A program made the translations under genes and the position numbers. Positions 60,241-64,000 of a DNA stretch of 64,000 bases are shown here, piece after piece. Numbering within the stretch: position 1 is the stretch's first letter; each line of letters opens with the position of its first letter. Below the pieces are notes generated by a model. It was not told the origin of the DNA, ran no database searches, and saw only the letters and a program-made list of their open reading frames with translations. Source of the DNA: Raoultibacter massiliensis (GTDB taxonomy: Bacteria > Actinomycetota > Coriobacteriia > Coriobacteriales > Eggerthellaceae); NCBI RefSeq assembly GCF_900199545.1, contig NZ_LT962670.1, forward strand, positions 100,100 through 164,099. Direction: 5' to 3'.

Positions 60241-61137
60241 ATGAGAGAGTTGAGCGACGAAAAAACGCTGTTCGCCTTTGCGCGGGATTTGGAGCCGGCT
60301 ATGACGGTCGAGTCGGGTGAGACCGTGCGCATTCGCACGAAGGATTGCTTCGGCAATCAGATTCGCGCGGCGGAGGACGTGCTCGACGAGATCGATTGGG
60401 ATGCGATCAACCCTGCGACGGGCCCGATTTATGTACAGGGCGCCCAGCCGGGCGGCGCTCTTAAGGTTGAAATCCTCGATATCGAACTCGACGGGCAAAC
60501 CGTTTCGTGCACGGGCAAGGACGAAGGCGTGTGCGGCGACATGTTCGAGGCGTGGAGCACTCACCTGTGCGCCATCGAGGGCGGGAAGCTCATCTGGAAC
60601 GACAATCTTTCGATTCCGCTCAACCCCATGATCGGCGTGATCGGCGTGGCTCCTGCGGGCGAGCCGGTGAACTGCGGAACGCCCGGTTCTCACGGCGGCA
60701 ACATGGACAACACCGCCATCACAACGGGTGCGAAGCTTTACTTCCCCGTGGCGGCCGAGGGCGCGCTGTTCGGATGCGGCGATATGCACGCGACGATGGG
60801 CGACGGCGAAGTGAGCGTTTCGGGTGCCGAGGTTGCGGGGTGGGCGACCGTGCGGCTTACGGCTCTGCCCGAGATGCAGGTGAAAAATCCGCTCATCGAA
60901 AACGAGACCCAAATAGGCGTGATCGCTTCGGCTGAAACGCTCGACGAGGCCGCATCGATCGCCGTGCACGATATGGTCGAGCTGGTAAGCGCCAAGACGG
61001 GCGCGGCAAAAGACGAGCTCGTCATGCTCTTCTCGCTTGTGGCCGATGTGAAGGTGTGCCAGATGGTCGACCCCGAAAAGACAGTGCGCTTCATGGTGCC
61101 GAAGTACGCGCTTGAGACGTATGGGTTTGCGCTGTAG
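60241..61137 (+). CDS. Acetamidase/formamidase-family hydrolase
   Basis: Predicted cytoplasmic amidase of 298 residues from the FmdA/AmdA family, which release ammonia from short-chain amides. Family segments include VYVQGAQPGGALKVEILDI-like text (GPIYVQGAQPGGALKVEI), NCGTPGSHGGNMDN near residue 145 and GCGDMHATMGDGEV near residue 180, where His and Asp residues bind metal. Length fits the short bacterial form. It sits between the kinase and its likely regulator. Exact substrate unknown. Confidence 0.88.
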   Translation: MRELSDEKTLFAFARDLEPAMTVESGETVRIRTKDCFGNQIRAAEDVLDEIDWDAINPATGPIYVQGAQPGGALKVEILDIELDGQTVSCTGKDEGVCGDMFEAWSTHLCAIEGGKLIWNDNLSIPLNPMIGVIGVAPAGEPVNCGTPGSHGGNMDNTAITTGAKLYFPVAAEGALFGCGDMHATMGDGEVSVSGAEVAGWATVRLTALPEMQVKNPLIENETQIGVIASAETLDEAASIAVHDMVELVSAKTGAAKDELVMLFSLVADVKVCQMVDPEKTVRFMVPKYALETYGFAL

Positions 61138-61271
61138 GAAAGTGATCTGCAGCGCCTTTGACGCTACTTGCCGACGCTTTTCTTCAATGTATGCGATTCT
61201 CAAAAGATGGGACGATCTTGCTCTATAATGGGGCTTGTTACATCAGCCTTAGCGCACGAGTTGGAGGCACC

Positions 61272-61985
61272 ATGCTAAAAGCAATGATCGTAGACGACGA
61301 AGCGCCCGCGCGGTCAGAACTCAAGTACCTGCTGGACGAACTCGGACAGACCGAAGTGGTCGCCGAGGCTGCCAGCGTGCGCGAGGCCATCGAAAAGCTC
61401 AAAGAATATCCGTGCGATGTTATGTTTCTCGATGTGAACATGCCCGAGGCAACAGGCCTTCAGCTGGCCGAAGCCCTGCAGCACTTGAAGTTCCCGCCCG
61501 CCGTCGTGTTCGTAACGGCATACAGCGAGTTCGCACTCGATGCATTCAAGGTGAATGCGATCGACTATCTGGTGAAGCCCGTTGAAACGGAGCGTCTGTC
61601 GCAGGCTATCGCCCGTGTGCGCGAGCACGTTTCGCTTCATATGAAGGCGCAGCGTTCCGAGCGCATTCCGGTTGAAAAGGGCGGTAAGAAAATCCTCATC
61701 GGCATCGACAAGATCCGGTTCGTCATGGCGCGCGACGATTACGCGTATCTGCAAACCGATACCGATCGCTATTTTTCGACGGTCAGCTTGGCTCAGCTCG
61801 AGAAGCGTTTGGACGGCCACGGGTTCTTCCGCGTGCATCGCGGCTATCTCGTGAACCTTTCGCTTGTCGAAGAGATCGAATCGGTCTCAGGCGGAACGCT
61901 TCTGCTGACGCTCGACGGCACCGACGAGAAGATCCCCGTATCGCGCCGTCGCGTTTCGGCGCTGAAGAAGGCGCTGGGGCTGTAA
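61272..61985 (+). CDS. LytTR-family response regulator
   Basis: DNA-binding regulator of 237 residues. The receiver domain has acidic residues VDDE near the start, phospho-acceptor D54 in FLDVNMPEATG and DYLVKPVE. The LytTR domain begins about residue 135 and includes RDDYAYLQTD and FFRVHRGYLVNLSLVEEIE. GGAGG lies six bases before ATG 61272. It is the likely partner of the LytS-type kinase at 58.7 kb. A hairpin follows the stop. Confidence 0.93.
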   Translation: MLKAMIVDDEAPARSELKYLLDELGQTEVVAEAASVREAIEKLKEYPCDVMFLDVNMPEATGLQLAEALQHLKFPPAVVFVTAYSEFALDAFKVNAIDYLVKPVETERLSQAIARVREHVSLHMKAQRSERIPVEKGGKKILIGIDKIRFVMARDDYAYLQTDTDRYFSTVSLAQLEKRLDGHGFFRVHRGYLVNLSLVEEIESVSGGTLLLTLDGTDEKIPVSRRRVSALKKALGL

Positions 61986-62005
61986 TACCAGGTTAATCAG
62001 CAAGG

Positions 62006-62024
62006 GGGCCGCAACACGCGGCTC
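62006..62024 (+). terminator. Hairpin after LytTR regulator gene
   Basis: GGGCCGC (62006-62012) pairs with GCGGCTC (62018-62024) with one G-T pair, followed by a weakly T-rich stretch, 20 bases after the stop. Confidence 0.5.
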
Positions 62025-62210
62025 TCTTCTCGCATTTTGGGCCAGCGCAAAGGCGTTGATGCTGGTCGTTGGGCTTGCCCTTTCGCTTTGCTGATTCGGC
62101 TTTCTTCGGCCTCCCGCAAAGAAGCAGGCGGCGTGCAAACCGTCGGAAGCTGTTCGTTCGAATCAGCTCGTCTTGAATCGGGGCTTCGCGCCTAGCCTTT
62201 TCGGGGTGGG

Positions 62211-63389
62211 TTACTTTTCCCTCTGCGTAAGGTTCGGAGGCCGGCGATTCCGCGCGAATCCGAGAAACACTACGGCTGACACAATCGGAAGCACGGCGAA
62301 GCACAGATACATGCCCGAATAGCCCAGTGCTGCCGCTATCCAGCCCGATACCACGGATCCGACCCCGATGCCCCCATCGAAGCCGACGAGGAATGTGGCG
62401 TTTGCGGCTCCACGGTGCTCCGGTTCGGCATCGGCTACCGCCATGGTTTGCAGCGTCGATTGGCACCCCGCAAAGCCGAAGCCGTACAAGAAAGCGGTCA
62501 GGATGAACATCGGAAGCGAATGCGCCAGGGACAAAACAACGAGTGCAGTGGCAACGAGCGCGATTCCCGGCAGCAGAACCACCGCATAGCCGCGTTGGTC
62601 GACGAACTTACCGAGCAGCGGTCGCGATAAGGCAACGGCAATCGCGTAAGCGGTGAAGAAGAACCCGATGCCCTCGACGCCTTGCGATTCGGCATGGATG
62701 GCAAGAAAGGTTACGAGCGATCCGTAGCACGAGGTGAGAAAGAACATGATCGTTGCAGGTAGAATGGATGAGCGGTTGAACATGGAGCTCGGCTTGAACG
62801 AAGCCGTCTTCTTTATCGGTCGGTACTTGAGGATGCTGGCGAGCACGAATGCCATAACCAGCACGCCGACCGCTACGGCGACGACGTACGTCATGCCGCT
62901 TGCATGAAACAGCTCCAACGCAATGCCGGGAGCGATGGCGAACGCAAGGCTTGCTGAAAGCGCGAACAGGCCCATGCCTTCGCCGAATCGCTTTGGAGGT
63001 ATGATGTCGCTTGCGACGGTTTGGCTTGAGGTGCTTGTGATGCCCCAGGCAAGACCATGGACGAACCTCATCGCTAAAATGATGCCCACGATGGGAATGA
63101 ACGCGAACGAGGCCGATGCAAGGCCCATGAACGCAATGCCTGCGAGAAAGATCCCCTTGCGGCCGAATCGATCGAGGATGATGCCGCAGAACGGACGGAT
63201 CAACAGCGCCGATATGGTGGTGATGGCGGTCACCCAGCCGAGGACGGTATCATCTGCCCCCAGCGTTTGCAGGTAGACCGGCAGCACGAACGGCAGCGTT
63301 TGCCAACTGCTGAAAACCAAAAAGTTCACAGCGGCGATAAGGATGAAATCCTTTGTCCAGAGTTGTTGCTTCGACAAGTCTTCTTCCAT
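62211..63389 (-). CDS. Major facilitator superfamily transporter
   Basis: Membrane transporter of 392 residues with twelve hydrophobic helices in two halves. The loop between helices 2 and 3 has DRFGRKGIFLAG, the standard MFS motif A. The second half opens RSSILPATIMFFLTSCYGSLV and has DQRGYAVVLLPG in the matching loop. It is full length and convergent with the LytTR gene. AAGGAGG precedes the ATG at 63389. Drug/H+ efflux or sugar-type transport are both possible; the substrate cannot be read from sequence. Confidence 0.9.
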   Translation of the reverse strand: MEEDLSKQQLWTKDFILIAAVNFLVFSSWQTLPFVLPVYLQTLGADDTVLGWVTAITTISALLIRPFCGIILDRFGRKGIFLAGIAFMGLASASFAFIPIVGIILAMRFVHGLAWGITSTSSQTVASDIIPPKRFGEGMGLFALSASLAFAIAPGIALELFHASGMTYVVAVAVGVLVMAFVLASILKYRPIKKTASFKPSSMFNRSSILPATIMFFLTSCYGSLVTFLAIHAESQGVEGIGFFFTAYAIAVALSRPLLGKFVDQRGYAVVLLPGIALVATALVVLSLAHSLPMFILTAFLYGFGFAGCQSTLQTMAVADAEPEHRGAANATFLVGFDGGIGVGSVVSGWIAAALGYSGMYLCFAVLPIVSAVVFLGFARNRRPPNLTQREK

Positions 63390-64000
63390 GGCTACCGGCC
63401 TCCTTCGCCAGCGTATGCCATGGTAGCACGGGCAGGTGCGGAGTGTACCCTGATGTTGGGAAGCCTCGGCTGAAGTGCGGAGCTTTCGCCGCGGCGGGCC
63501 CTGCGCAGGGGTGCGGGCTGCGTGGGGGAATGCGGGTTCGCGGGTTCGATTTGCGGATGGGCGGCATGCGGCGATTCGGTCAGCCTCCTTCTTTCATGCT
63601 GCCCGACGCAGCTGGTTTTGCAGGCCGAAAGTCGATTTTTTGCCGAAAATAACCGATCTGAAGAGATTTGACGGGTTGCGAAAGCTTTAGACGGCTTCTG
63701 CGGAAACCTGATGAAGCTCCCCGATGCGAAGAGATGACGATATGGCGTTGTGACCTGGTGCTTCTTGATGGAAGAAAAGAACTTGTCAAAACATGCTTCG
63801 CCGCCTTCTGGCGAAGTCCTTCAGATCGGTCCTTTTCGGCAAATCTAACGTATCTGGTCTATGGAATTCGCGAAGATCGCGTTTCGGGCGCAATTGCACG
63901 TGTTCCGGCGCGCGAAAGCCCGATCGCTTTGCCGTTCGGGATCGGTTCTGGTTGAATTCTAACCAGCAGAAATAGGCGCCGCTCGAGCAGTGGTCTTCTC
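63390..64000. other. No convincing gene to window end
   Basis: The final 611 bases contain only short open frames (for example 63668-63955) with no ribosome site, no recognisable domain and Arg/Ser-rich composition typical of chance frames. The promoter of the MFS gene must lie near 63390-63450. Confidence 0.5.

Noticed and set aside
63668..63955. Open frame of 95 codons near the window end
   Set aside because: No ribosome site, domain or neighbour support.

Overview
The window looks like a moderately GC-rich chromosome segment from an anaerobic Actinobacterium of the class Coriobacteriia, probably family Eggerthellaceae. This is inferred from gene content: Tat-exported fumarate-reductase-like flavoproteins, LuxR regulators whose N-terminal half is a multi-spanning membrane domain, a secretin-free type IV pilus (T4P) locus with pilM/N/O, and huge Cna-B/SpaA surface proteins. 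The rpsF-ssb-rpsR-rplI-dnaB block, a perfect 16-bp parS palindrome and DnaA-box-like sites suggest a position in the replication-origin half of the chromosome. Species cannot be fixed from sequence alone.

Layout. 1-11.5 kb: one giant wall-anchored Cna-B/SpaA adhesin, cut at its 5' end by the window edge and split by a one-base frameshift in a 7-A tract. 11.6-14.8 kb (minus): a Tat flavoprotein and its membrane LuxR regulator. 15.0-18.5 kb: a Crp/Fnr-type regulator divergent from a two-gene operon for a three-heme, sulfite-oxidase-fold lipoprotein and a small exported partner of the same fold. 18.6-23.2 kb: an acidic-tailed hypothetical protein, then rpsF, ssb, rpsR, rplI and dnaB. 23.2-26.7 kb: an SbcD/YhaO-like nuclease and a YhaN-like ATPase. 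26.8-30.8 kb: purA, parS, purD and a HemN/HemW-like radical SAM protein.

31.0-45.0 kb: a T4P locus: Hpt protein, a 1373-residue pilin-like protein, three minor pilins, pilB, pilT, pilC, major pilin, prepilin peptidase, pilM, pilN, pilO. tRNA-Phe follows at 45.1 kb. 45.6-51.0 kb: a signalling cassette of Hpt protein, REC-HD-GYP protein, hybrid histidine kinase and a lone solute-binding lipoprotein. PilB has two MshEN-type c-di-GMP motifs, so the adjacent HD-GYP protein may connect this cassette to the pilus motor. 51.3-55.1 kb: a second membrane LuxR regulator with a lipoprotein and a second Tat flavoprotein. 55.1-64.0 kb: a 167-bp element with 29-bp perfect inverted ends, a QueT-like transporter, a glycosyltransferase, a TauE/SafE permease, a LytS-type kinase, a formamidase-like hydrolase, a LytTR regulator and a minus-strand MFS transporter. 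The last 0.6 kb shows no convincing gene.

The most unusual points are the giant pilin, the Sec-type heme/sulfite-oxidase fusion, the split phosphorelay with an orphan binding protein beside the pilus, the frameshifted adhesin, the 29-bp inverted-repeat element, and the parS and DnaA-box sites.
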